Shown: piece after piece, positions 31,314 to 40,800 of the stretch
Layout of the letters: each line of letters begins with the position of its first letter
How positions within the stretch are numbered: position 1 is the first letter of the stretch
The notes under the pieces: generated by a model
The model's database searches: none
Seen by the model: only the letters and a program-made list of their open reading frames with translations
Told to the model about the DNA's origin: nothing
Position numbers and translations under genes: made by a program
Virus record (IMG/VR): IMGVR_UViG_3300024324_000416
Location: 1 to 64,000 of that record
DNA: 64,000 nt
Direction: 5' to 3' (one strand)
Origin: a virus

Positions 31314-31862
31314 ATGGGCGTGCAACTTCCAGCCTTCCTAGGTGGAATGCAATGCGATGTTTACTATTGTACATACACCTACTTAGATCAAGAGCCAGAG
31401 TCAATCCTTGTTCCATCAGGACAGTTTCAAGATGAGTTTGGCAACCCACTACCACAAGAAAACGTCGTGACTGGTGGTGCGGGGCAGAATGAATACGGTG
31501 AGGCAATAAAGGTCTGGTACATGGATAGGACGCAAAAGAAAGCCTACTGGAACGTCATGGGCACCGTAAATCTCCAAGACCTCTCAGCGGACAGAGAATT
31601 TGAATATAAGAAAAGGTTGAATGGTAGGTTTATGGGTGATGTAGATCCACGGGTAGATAGTACAGGAGAGTACCACCCATTCACAGATATGATTATTACA
31701 AACATCAAGGACACAGCAACAGGAAAGGAACTTCACCTAAACGAGGACGGTAGCCCTATCATCTTTGAGGTTATGAGTGTTGATCCTTTTATTAATCCTT
31801 GGAACGAGATTGAATATTACAAGATGCTATTAGAGCGTGCCGATGACCAGGGGATGCTATGA
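31314..31862 (+). CDS. Putative head completion/stopper protein
   Basis: A 182-residue protein beginning next to the previous stop. It contains QCDVYYCTYTYLDQE, an EYHPFTDMIITNIKD strand and IFEVMSVDPFINPWNEIEYYK, a beta-barrel-like pattern common in SPP1 gp16-type stopper proteins. The role is inferred mainly from order (connector, stopper, tail completion, terminator, tube). Confidence 0.5.
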   Translation: MGVQLPAFLGGMQCDVYYCTYTYLDQEPESILVPSGQFQDEFGNPLPQENVVTGGAGQNEYGEAIKVWYMDRTQKKAYWNVMGTVNLQDLSADREFEYKKRLNGRFMGDVDPRVDSTGEYHPFTDMIITNIKDTATGKELHLNEDGSPIIFEVMSVDPFINPWNEIEYYKMLLERADDQGML

Positions 31863-32521
31863 TAAGTGTAGATGCAACTGACTTCAATAAAGTAATAAAC
31901 AATGCTATCCAATACTCAAATGGATTTCTCAATGGTGTACAGTCCCAAGAGCAAATGATGTTGCGTCAAATAGCAGAGGTAACAAAGCAAGCATTCTACA
32001 AGTATGTTGATTCTTCTGCACGCTTAGATCCAGCATCTTTGCACCATGTATACGAATGGGGTCAGACTGGAAGCCCAGGTGCTCGTCTGTTTGATCTTGA
32101 CGCATTCATTGGTTCTGGTTTCATTAGGTTTGTATCCAAGTTTCTACCAAGTGAGTCAATCCCACCAACAGGAAATACCCCATTTTACGACAAAGCACGA
32201 ATCATGGAAGAGGGTATTGCTGTAACGATTGAGCCACAAGAGGGTAGTGTTCTTGCTTTTGAGGGGGAAGATGGAGAGATGGTTTTTACCCCCAATAGTG
32301 TAACAGTACAAAGTCCAGGCGGTCCAGAGACAGAGGGTGGATATGAGCAGGTGTTCCGTGAGTTCTTCAACAATTATCTAGACAGAGTTTTGGTACAGGA
32401 ATTGCTAAGAGACTTTTCAACAGCAGACGAGTTTTTTCGTGGATGGAGAAGGGGCATGTCTTATTCATCTGGTAAAAGGCAAGGCAAGAAGTATGCTACA
32501 ATTAAGGGAGGTATTGGATAA
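31859..32521 (+). CDS. Putative tail completion protein (HK97 gp10-like)
   Basis: A 220-residue protein; ATGA overlap with the preceding stop. It is helical at the N-terminus (DFNKVINNAIQYSNGFLNGV), the central region has AFIGSGFIRFVSKFLP and IMEEGIAVTIEPQEG, and the C-terminus is basic (RRGMSYSSGKRQGKK). These features and its place before a terminator-like gene fit the gp10/neck family; confidence is moderate. Confidence 0.5.
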   Translation: MISVDATDFNKVINNAIQYSNGFLNGVQSQEQMMLRQIAEVTKQAFYKYVDSSARLDPASLHHVYEWGQTGSPGARLFDLDAFIGSGFIRFVSKFLPSESIPPTGNTPFYDKARIMEEGIAVTIEPQEGSVLAFEGEDGEMVFTPNSVTVQSPGGPETEGGYEQVFREFFNNYLDRVLVQELLRDFSTADEFFRGWRRGMSYSSGKRQGKKYATIKGGIG

Positions 32522-33042
32522 TGGCATTAAAAGATATGGTTCCTATGGTTCCAGCGGTACCCGTTAATAGATACCTTTGGAGCAAAATAGCAGAACTAGA
32601 CCCAGACTTTGTTTTAGAATACAATGGCGTACAGCCATTCTTTCCCCTTGGCGAGAGTGCATCTGGCGGTACTCCTTGGGAAGAGTTGCCTACATTTGTA
32701 TATGACCGAATGATGGTTATCAATCCTAACCCATTCTACCCCATCAAGAAGGAGCAGATCCACTACGCTCTCAAAGCAAATCCATCAGACTCTATGGCCC
32801 TAGGTTCTGCCGTACAGTACATTCTTGACGGCATGGACGATGTAGCACAGGATATCAATGCTTACAATAAGGACAAGGACTACGGAATCTTCTTCCATCA
32901 CGTTCGGGTATTCCAAACCTCTACGCAGATCTCAAGTTCAGGGGCACAGAGGAACTACACCACAAGTCAGTATTATGTAAGTAAGTTCATCATTGAAACA
33001 GAATTTCATTACAATGAACGCAAAGCATTGCTTAACCGATAA
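32521..33042 (+). CDS. Putative tail terminator protein
   Basis: A 173-residue protein; TAATG overlap. It shows FVYDRMMVINPNPFYPIKKEQIHYAL-like strands and a C-terminal FIIETEFHYNERKALLNR. Gene order immediately before the tail tube and general size suit a tail terminator (gpU/gp17-like). No diagnostic motif. Confidence 0.5.
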   Translation: MALKDMVPMVPAVPVNRYLWSKIAELDPDFVLEYNGVQPFFPLGESASGGTPWEELPTFVYDRMMVINPNPFYPIKKEQIHYALKANPSDSMALGSAVQYILDGMDDVAQDINAYNKDKDYGIFFHHVRVFQTSTQISSSGAQRNYTTSQYYVSKFIIETEFHYNERKALLNR

Positions 33043-33045
33043 AAT

Positions 33046-33056
33046 TGTGGTATAAT
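33046..33056 (+). promoter_or_regulatory. Late-type promoter of the tail tube gene (exact TGTGGTATAAT)
   Basis: -10 at 33051-33056. TTGCTT lies at the -35 position with 17 bp spacing (weak, 3 of 6). The leader is about 65 nt, among the longest in the window, with a stem AGTGTAT/ATACATT (33084-33102) and AGAGGTG before ATG 33128, perhaps for mRNA stability. Confidence 0.8.
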
Positions 33057-33127
33057 ATACAACGAGGAAACACCCCTAACCGTAGTGTATCTCCAATACA
33101 TTACACAATAAAAGAGGTGAAAAAATT

Positions 33128-33964
33128 ATGGCAGTAAATTCGTACAAGCGTGGTGACTCCAAGAACATCATCGTCGGTGCAGCAGCACTATTTGTTCATT
33201 CAAGTGGTCCGCTACCCGATCCCGCTACCGCTGACATGCCAGCCTTTGCAGATGAGTCCTACAAGGATACTCTGATGAGCACAGGTGGCGAGAAGTGGCG
33301 CAACGTTGGATACACCCAAAATGGTATGGAAATCACCATCACACCTGACTTCGGTGAGGTTGAGGTTGATCAGTTGCTAGACTCCGCTAAGATCTTCAAG
33401 CAGGGTATGGAGGTTATGCTTAACACAACCTTCGCAGAGGCTACTCTAGAGAACCTTCTCTACGCAATCGCCGCAAGCCCAGCCGATCTTAACTACGGTC
33501 TTACCGCAAGGGATGCCGACACAGGTCTACCTGATACTTACTCAGGTGTCCGTGACGACTCCCTTAACGATGGTCAGCATGATAGCACTGGTGTTGGTGC
33601 AGCAGGTATCTCAGCCTCAACAGAGGGTGAGGGTCTAGTTGCAGCAACCGCAGGTTACGTCTCAGGCGTTACTGACGGTCTAGACATGTTGGAAATCAAC
33701 GCTGGTAACCTTGGTGAGTGCCCAATTGAGCGTGCTCTTTGCGCCGTTGGACCAGGCACAGGTGACTGTGAGGTAGGTTCCGAGATTGAGCGTATCTACG
33801 TTGCATTCCGTGCACTTAGCATGGATGCAGTAACCGTCTCAGTTTCTCGTGACGCTGCATCAACATTCGATGCCAACTTCCGTTTGCTACCTGCAAACAA
33901 TGGTTCATACGGACGTATCATCGACCGCACCTACTCAATTTCAGGTGTACCAACAATTTCATAA
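33128..33964 (+). CDS. Major tail tube protein
   Basis: A 278-residue protein that would polymerise as hexamer rings to form the tail tube. Features: NSYKRGDSKNIIVGAAALFV at the start, a WRNVGYTQNGMEITITPDF strand pair, DQLLDSAKIFKQGMEV, and a C-terminal beta region ending SYGRIIDRTYSISGVPT. It has a strong SD and its own promoter plus terminator, as expected for an abundant structural protein. It precedes tail chaperones and tape measure in the standard order. No added Ig domain seen. Confidence 0.85.
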   Translation: MAVNSYKRGDSKNIIVGAAALFVHSSGPLPDPATADMPAFADESYKDTLMSTGGEKWRNVGYTQNGMEITITPDFGEVEVDQLLDSAKIFKQGMEVMLNTTFAEATLENLLYAIAASPADLNYGLTARDADTGLPDTYSGVRDDSLNDGQHDSTGVGAAGISASTEGEGLVAATAGYVSGVTDGLDMLEINAGNLGECPIERALCAVGPGTGDCEVGSEIERIYVAFRALSMDAVTVSVSRDAASTFDANFRLLPANNGSYGRIIDRTYSISGVPTIS

Positions 33965-33991
33965 TAAAACATACAACATAATAAACCGCAG

Positions 33992-34014
33992 CCCCCGTCC
34001 CTATTGGGCGGGGG
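33992..34014 (+). terminator. Intrinsic terminator after the tail tube gene
   Basis: CCCCCG-T-CCC (33992-34001) pairs with GGGCGGGGG (34006-34014), one bulged T, loop TATT, then TTTCGG. A late promoter begins 9 nt later. Confidence 0.8.
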
Positions 34015-34022
34015 TTTCGGTG

Positions 34023-34033
34023 TGTGGTATAAT
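34023..34033 (+). promoter_or_regulatory. Late-type promoter (exact TGTGGTATAAT)
   Basis: -10 at 34028-34033; -35 position lies in the terminator stem. The leader of about 37 nt contains a small TAGGC/GCCTA stem and AAGGA before ATG 34077. Confidence 0.8.
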
Positions 34034-34076
34034 GGGGGTAGGCAAAAAAGCCTATACTACTACTTTAAGGAATAAA

Positions 34077-34409
34077 ATGGCTACAACAGTTTATGAAACA
34101 ACTGAGATTGAGTTGCTTGACGGCACCAAGATTTCTATGCGTCCACTCAAGATTTCACTACTTCGTGAGTTTATGAAGAAGTTTGGTGAGATCGCAGAGG
34201 TTGCAGATGATAACGACAAGAGCATGGATGTTCTACTTGATTGTGTCCAGATTGCTATGAAGCAATACTCTCCTGATCTCTCTGATGACCGTGAGCGTCT
34301 AGAAGATTCAATTGACCTACCCTCTGTCTACAAGGTTGTAGAAGCCGCATCAGGCATTAAGTTTGATGAAGTGGGAAACCCAGCGGCGGGACTACCTGGG
34401 ACGAACTAG
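34077..34409 (+). CDS. Tail assembly chaperone, short form (gpG-like)
   Basis: A 110-residue protein from ATG 34077 (TTTAAGGA upstream). It is an acidic, mainly helical protein (IELLDGTKISMRPLKISLLREFMKKF) with the size and position of gpG-type chaperones that coat the tape measure during tail assembly. The GGGAAAC heptamer at 34373-34379 lets part of the ribosomes move to the -1 frame and make the longer form. Confidence 0.85.
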   Translation: MATTVYETTEIELLDGTKISMRPLKISLLREFMKKFGEIAEVADDNDKSMDVLLDCVQIAMKQYSPDLSDDRERLEDSIDLPSVYKVVEAASGIKFDEVGNPAAGLPGTN

Positions 34410-34810
34410 ATCTCGCTGAGTTAGAGTCGCAAGTTTTCCTATCAGGTATATGGAAAAACTTTGAAGAGTTAGAAGACAGCCTATGCATGGCTGAACTTAT
34501 TATGATATTGGAAAGTATGCGTGAGCAGGAGTACAATGATAAAAAGTTTGCGGCAGCCATGCAGGGAGTTGATCTAGATAAAGAGACAGGTAGAAGGCCG
34601 CAGCCAAAGAAAGCAGAACAAAAGAAAGCATCCACCTTTGAGGACATTCAGGCTCGTGTTTCATCGGGTGGTGCGGCTAAAGATGCTAATGACATTCTTT
34701 CTTTGCAGGGAAGGTACGGAGCACAAAAAGGTTTCCAAATGGGCAAAGATATGGGATATGCAAGGTTCACTCAAGGCGATGAAAATGCTCCCTCAAATCC
34801 CTTAGGATAA
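34077..34810 (+). CDS. Tail assembly chaperone, frameshifted long form (gpGT-like)
   Basis: A 244-residue product made by -1 slippage on G GGA AAC at 34373-34379 (zero frame GTG GGA AAC CCA). After slippage reading continues CCC AGC GGC GGG ACT ACC TGG and stays open to 34810. The -1 extension (TTWDELDLAELESQVFLSG, then NFEELEDSLCMAELIMILES, then a basic Gln/Lys region) resembles T-domain extensions that bind tape measure. The downstream frame has no SD-backed start of its own near 34487, which supports frameshifting. Lambda uses GGGAAAG at the same step. Confidence 0.88.
34373..34379 (+). promoter_or_regulatory. Programmed -1 ribosomal frameshift site GGGAAAC
   Basis: A perfect X XXY YYZ heptamer in the correct phase, 28 nt before the zero-frame stop TAG at 34407-34409. 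The following sequence (GCGGCGGGACTACC...) is G/C-rich and may form a stimulatory structure; none was proven. Confidence 0.88.
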
Positions 34811-34818
34811 AAACTCTC

Positions 34819-34829
34819 TATGGTATAAT
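34819..34829 (+). promoter_or_regulatory. Late-type extended -10 promoter of the tape measure
   Basis: TATGGTATAAT, -10 at 34824-34829; -35 position CTTAGG, no match. The first ATG after it (34835, 5 nt later) opens a 5-codon ORF, not the tape measure. Confidence 0.8.
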
Positions 34830-34834
34830 GAACC

Positions 34835-34852
34835 ATGGAGATGCCTGAATAA
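34835..34852 (+). CDS. Five-codon leader ORF coupled to the tape measure
   Basis: ATG GAG ATG CCT GAA TAA (M-E-M-P-E) starts 5 nt after the -10 box, in the leaderless position, and its TAA overlaps the tape-measure ATG by one base (TAATG). The same overlap is used throughout the window. It may feed ribosomes to the tape-measure start by termination-reinitiation. GGAG within it could instead act as a distant SD. Confidence 0.45.
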   Translation: MEMPE

Positions 34853-37800
34853 TGAGTGATACAGACGCTAATATCAGAATCAATATTGAGACTGCCAAAG
34901 CGCAGGCTCAACTCCGTGCGTTGCAGACTCAGGTAGCAACTCTACAGAAGACCATGGCGGGTACCTCCATGGCAAATATGGGGGTAGCAGGAGCAGGTTT
35001 AGCAGCCTCCATGCCCCAACTTAAAGGCTTTAATAATGAAATTGTTACAATGGCCTCCAACACAAAGTTGTTGGACAAATCACTTGCAGGGGCATCACGA
35101 GGTATCTCTGATTCATTTACCACGATGCGTCAGTCCATTACAAAAACTGGTACAGCCTATGATTTGGCGGTACAAAAAGCAAATCTCCTAAATAGGAAAT
35201 ACAAAGAGGTAGGCAGAAACCTTGATGGAATGTCTACAGTTGTCAGAAGTTCACCAATTAAGAGCATGGCGACGGATTCGCAAATTGCCACACAGCGTTT
35301 GTCTATCTTTAACAGGGCATTGCAGCAGGGATCTACCTCTATTCTCAACTGGGGTAAGAACATGCAATGGGCAGGCCGTCAGTTGATGGTTGGCTTTACC
35401 GTTCCTTTGACTATTGCCGCAGGTCTGGCAGCCAAAGCATTTATGGATCTTGAGCGTGAGGTTATTAACTTCAAGAGGGTCTATGGTGACTTTGATACTT
35501 CTATTAATGAAACCAACGCAATGGCAGATGCCGTACAAGAATTAGCAATTGAGATGACTCGCCTAGGCTTCACAGCAAAAGAAACCACAGGTCTAGCAGC
35601 AGACGCAGCCGCTACAGGTTTGGTAGGAGATGAACTACTTAACGTAACAAGGCAAGCAACCAATTTGGCTACCTTGGGTATGATTAGTCAGGATCAAGCC
35701 CTAAACACAATGATCTCTCTAAACTCTGCATTTAAGATTCAGGGTCAAGAACTAGAGGACACCGTAAACTTCCTCAACGCTGTTGAGAACCAAACTGTCT
35801 TAGCACTCTCTGACGTTACAGAGTCTATTCCTTTAGTTGCTCCTGTTATTCAGGGTCTTGGTGGCGACATTCAAGACCTAGCAGTTATGCTTACCGCTAT
35901 GCGTGAGGGCGGCATTGGAGCAAATGAGGCAGCCAACGCACTCAAAACATCTCTAGCACGGTTGATCACCCCAGCAAAGGCGGCACGGGATAGAGCAGGG
36001 GAACTAGGCATCAACCTAAATGCAATCGTAGAAGATAATGAGGGAGACCTCATGGGCATGATTAATTCTTTGGCTCAGGCCATGGAGGGTCTGTCTGATT
36101 TAGATACCCAGAAACTACTATCTGATCTATTTGGTAAGCGTCAGTTTGCTAGGATGGGTGCTCTCTTTACTAACATCGCTGATGACGCATCACAGGCACA
36201 ACGAGTTATTGAATTGACTACCACATCTACCGCAGAACTTGCAGCACTAGCAGACAGAGAGTTAGGTGAAATTGCAGGGTCTTCAACAATGAGATTCACC
36301 TCTGCACTAGAACAACTTAAAGTTGCTATTGCTCCAATTGGCGAGGCTGTATTAAAACTTATTACACCAGTTCTTGAGTTCGGTACAAAAGTTGCAAACT
36401 GGTTTAATGACCTTGGAGATAATGCAAAGAAAGCCCTAGGTTTTCTTACAGTAGGTATCGGTGTAGTTATCCCTGGTCTAGTTATGTTTATTGGTTTGAT
36501 GGGTAACTTGACAGGTATTCTGCTAAAAGGATTCCAAACCATACTGAACCTTGTTCCAGCACTTAGGAATTTGGGTGGAGGTGCTGAGTACCTATCCAAT
36601 GAACAACTAGAGGCAGCAAATGCAGCGGCACAATTGAATACACAAGAGTCAGTTCTCAATAGCACTTTAAGTGCACAAGCAACAATTGTAGGAAACCTAG
36701 TTGGTCAATACAATGCACTAGCAACTAGCATGAGAGGTGTACCTGGCGGGGCAGGCCCAGCAGGAAAGCCACCAGTAAAGATGGCTACAGGAGGTAACGT
36801 ACCAGGATCAGGCACGGGAGATAGGGTTCCTGCACTCTTGACTCCTGGTGAGTTTGTTGTAAAGAAGAGTCAGGCAGACAAGCACCGTGGATTCTTATCG
36901 GCACTTAATGGTGGATCAGTTAAAGGCTTTAATGAAGGGGGGTCAGTACAGGTTGGCGGTAGAACCGTTCCAGTAGGATTTGATATAGGAGCATTAGACA
37001 CTCGTGCATTGGAAAAAAAGATTGCAAAGGCGTTAGAGTGGGGAGTTTCGGAAGCAGACATAGAAAGAATTATTGCACAATCTGTTGAGCAGGGTGTCAC
37101 TCAGGGAATGAGCAGTAAAGAGGGCACCAAGCAAGTATCAGAGGGTATGGCAAAAGAGTTGGGGCGAGAAGGTCTTGGATCAAGACAAAAGTATAATAAA
37201 GATGGGGAACTTTGGACAGAAAAGTCTCACGTTATGGACCCCATCCGACTTAGCACAAAAGAAGTGGACGCTTACGCAGAATCTATTAGAGCAAGCGGTG
37301 ATCAGGCTACTAAGGCTGGTAAGGCACAACTGGAACTTATTGATGCAGTTGGAGCATCAAATGTTAAGGTTGAACAACTTGGAGACGCAGTATTAGATCT
37401 TCCATCGGCAGTAAACCAAAGTCTAAAGGGTGGGGGGCAAATGTCTGGTAAGGCAGCAAAGACAGCCTTGTTAGACCCAGACGTATTAGCAAATACTTTC
37501 AATACGCAAAAAGAGCAATGGGCAAACTACTCTACTGATATGAATTTGTCTCAACAGGAAATTGACTCTGGGTTTGCACAAATTGATGCTGCACAAGCAG
37601 AATATGAACAGCATATTCGCAATATTTCTGACGATGCAATTGTTGTTGAACAAGCAACTACTGACCTTGGTGAAAATACAGTCGCTCTAAATAAGGTATA
37701 TGAAAAATCAACACAGAATACAAAGGGTGCATTTAAAGAATTCCAAAATGAAATTAAGAAGGGGGGCAAAAACATAAGACTGTCCCTGACAGAAGAAGGA

Positions 37801-40800
37801 AAGAGAATTGCAAAGGCAAAGGGGTTTGGAACAAAGTCAGATGGTGTGTTCCAAACTTCACATGGAAAGGTTGCAAATAGGAGAACATCGACAGCAGCGG
37901 GTGCCCTACCAGACAGGGGTCGTCGGGGTAACTCTGCTGGTGTTACCAACTATCAAACAGTTGCAATGACTCAACGAGGCAAGGCAGCAGCACAAGCATA
38001 TGAGAAAGGTCTGCAACAAGAATTGAAGGGAAGTGACCCATACTTAGCAGCAAGAGATAGAAACAGTCCACATCCACAAGCGGCTATTGATGGGGCAGAT
38101 GATGCTGATTCATATGAAGCATCACGAAGGGCAGCCTTAGAGGGTTCTGACCCATACACAGATGCAAAGCAATCAGAAGGTTTGGCTGGATCTCCTAGCC
38201 AATCAAATAAAAGACTTGAAGCACTACAGAATAAAAGGGCAGGAACAACACAGCAAGCAATAGTTGCGGATCAAAAGGTTGTGGCAGCAAGCAATAGGCA
38301 GGTTGCAGCACAAAATAGATTTGCCACAGTAACAAACGTTGCATCTGCTGCAATGACTAATGTTGCTAAGGGTGCTAAAGGATTTGGTAAGGCATTGCTT
38401 AAAGGTAGTGGAAAACTATCCGCTGCAACAGGAGCAATGACAGGTGTAGTATTTGCGGCATCTATGATTCCTGGTCCGTTACAAGAACTATCACAACAGA
38501 TCATGCCTGCGACATTTGGATTAATGGCTGTTCAACAACTTCTTCCATTGCTAAAGAATCCTTGGGTTGCTCTTGCTGCTGCCGTCGTCGCCGCTGGCGT
38601 GGGAATCTGGTATTTAAATAAGACCACACAAGAGGCAGCAGAAGCATCAGCAAAATATGCAAAGACAATGATGGGTGCAAGAGAAGACATTCAGAAATAT
38701 TCAGACCAATTTGGAAACCTGTCTAATATTGAAAAAGAGGCACAAAGAAAAGTACAAAGAGAAACAGGAGAGTCTGTTGATGAAGAGAGTTTGTCTGAGG
38801 CAAAAGGATTTATAGAGGCAGAGGTAGGTAAAGAACTAATTGAAAGAGTTAAGTCTGCACAGTCTAATGGTGGAGCAGACGAAGCGGCAAGGTCGTTGGC
38901 GCAAAACCTAGCAAGACAAATTGGGGCAGGAACCATTAGCGAAAGTCTTGCTAATGCTATTTCTTATGAGGTTGCAAATGCAGTTGGAGATCAAGATATA
39001 GCAATAGATTCTATTATGAACGTAAATGAAATTCTTGGCCCCAATGGAAATGATTATCTAAAAGATCCTTTGCGAATCACAACAGAACTTTTAACAAGTG
39101 GTTGGGACATGGAAGAAGCAATGAACAATGCTGGATTACAATGGGATGGTCTATCATGGTATACACAAGTATTTATGATAGCAAAGGGTGATGGTACTGT
39201 TGATCTTTTTGCACCACAAGCAGCAGAGTCTGCTATTCAAGACCTTAAAATAATTGAAGAGGGTGAAGCAGCAATTGCAGAGGCACTTGCAACAGAAGCA
39301 ATTAATGCAGAAGAAGCAAAGAACCAGTTTGCAGAATTAGCCAAATTGCGTAGCGAATATTCATCAAATGATGCCCTAAAGGAAGCGCAGACATTGTATG
39401 GAGATGATTGGGGAGACGATCAAACAATTCAATTCCAAGAAAGAATTATCGATAGTTTTAAGTCAAGCGTAAATATGGAACTCGGAAAAGAAAAAGGAGA
39501 AGAGTTTGTAGAGGGAATAAACAAAGCAACAGATGATAACCTTGCAGCAGTTGATTTCCTTGATCCAAAATCCATGGAAACAGCAAAAGACCAACTAGAA
39601 AATTCCCTTGCGTTATGGGAAACAGACTTGGGGATGGCTATGGGTCGGGACGACACAGAGGGAATTGCTATTGCTAAAGCAGGAATAGAAGAAATAAACG
39701 GGTCTTTGAAAAGTTTAAGAACATATGCAGAAGACCTTCCAAACGCACTAAATGCCGTTTCATCAGGGTTGATTGATATTGAAGAAGGCATGGATATAGA
39801 TGACCTCATTGGAAAATGGAAAGAATACAAAGAAGAGATTCCTTCTGCTCAATGGCTAATGGGACAACTTGAACCAGAGAAACCTTTGTATGAGGCAATT
39901 TTTGGTGATGATGCACTACTTGGAATGCCCGAAGAAAAGGCTAACGAGTTGAAAGAAAATATGACTACTGCAATGATTGAAGTAACGCAAGCAGGAGGAG
40001 ATATTGATGATTTGTTTGCAATGATGGACGGTGACCTGCAAGCAACTGCCGCCGCTGCTAAAGAATTTGGACACATATTTAGTGAAGAATTTGACAACCT
40101 TCCAAAGAAACAACAAACAGACTTTATTCTTAATTTTGCTACAGACACTTTAGGGTGGAGCGACGAACTTGTTGCTTGGTTTGAGGCTCAAGATCCGAAT
40201 ACACAAAAGGAGTTCCTCCTTACTGTTATGACTAAGTATGAAGAATACGGAACTCCTAGTGCGGCGATGGCTCTTGCCGACGACGATCCATGGACGGCAC
40301 GATGGATCCATCGACAAAACCCCTCTGATTTGATACGCCAAGGGGAGACCGACGACGACGGAAAGGATCCCGCTCCAACAAAAACGCCACCGACCAGCAG
40401 CGGCAGCAGCGGCGGTAGTGAACCAGAACTAGATTGGCTAGAGCAACTACTAGAGGATACAAAAGAATCCAAAATACTTTATGGAAAAATCGTAGAAGAA
40501 GGAAAGGGCTCGATCATTGCAAGGAAGGGGTACATTCAATGGCTAAGAGAAAAAACAGGTCTAACTGAGGAGGCAATACAGGAACTTGCTAAAGACAAGG
40601 AAGCCAGAGACAGGTTTAAGGAAATGAGCAAAGCCAAACGAGACGAGTATGTTCAGAAGTCTAACAATAATGCTTTCCGTAAAGAACGTGACGACGTAAG
40701 GGCTAGAGAAGAAGAAGAGGCAAAGAAGGGAACGGTGCAAGATGAACTAGGCGACACCCTTCTCAGCCAAACCATTCAAGGCAATGAAACCCTTCTTACC

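Noticed and set aside
34487-34810. Independent gene starting at ATG 34487
   Set aside because: No SD; the open -1 frame and GGGAAAC site upstream explain it as the frameshift extension.
37189-37200. TATAAT inside the tape-measure gene (AAAAGTATAATAAAG)
   Set aside because: No TGG extension, no -35 and no gene start near it.
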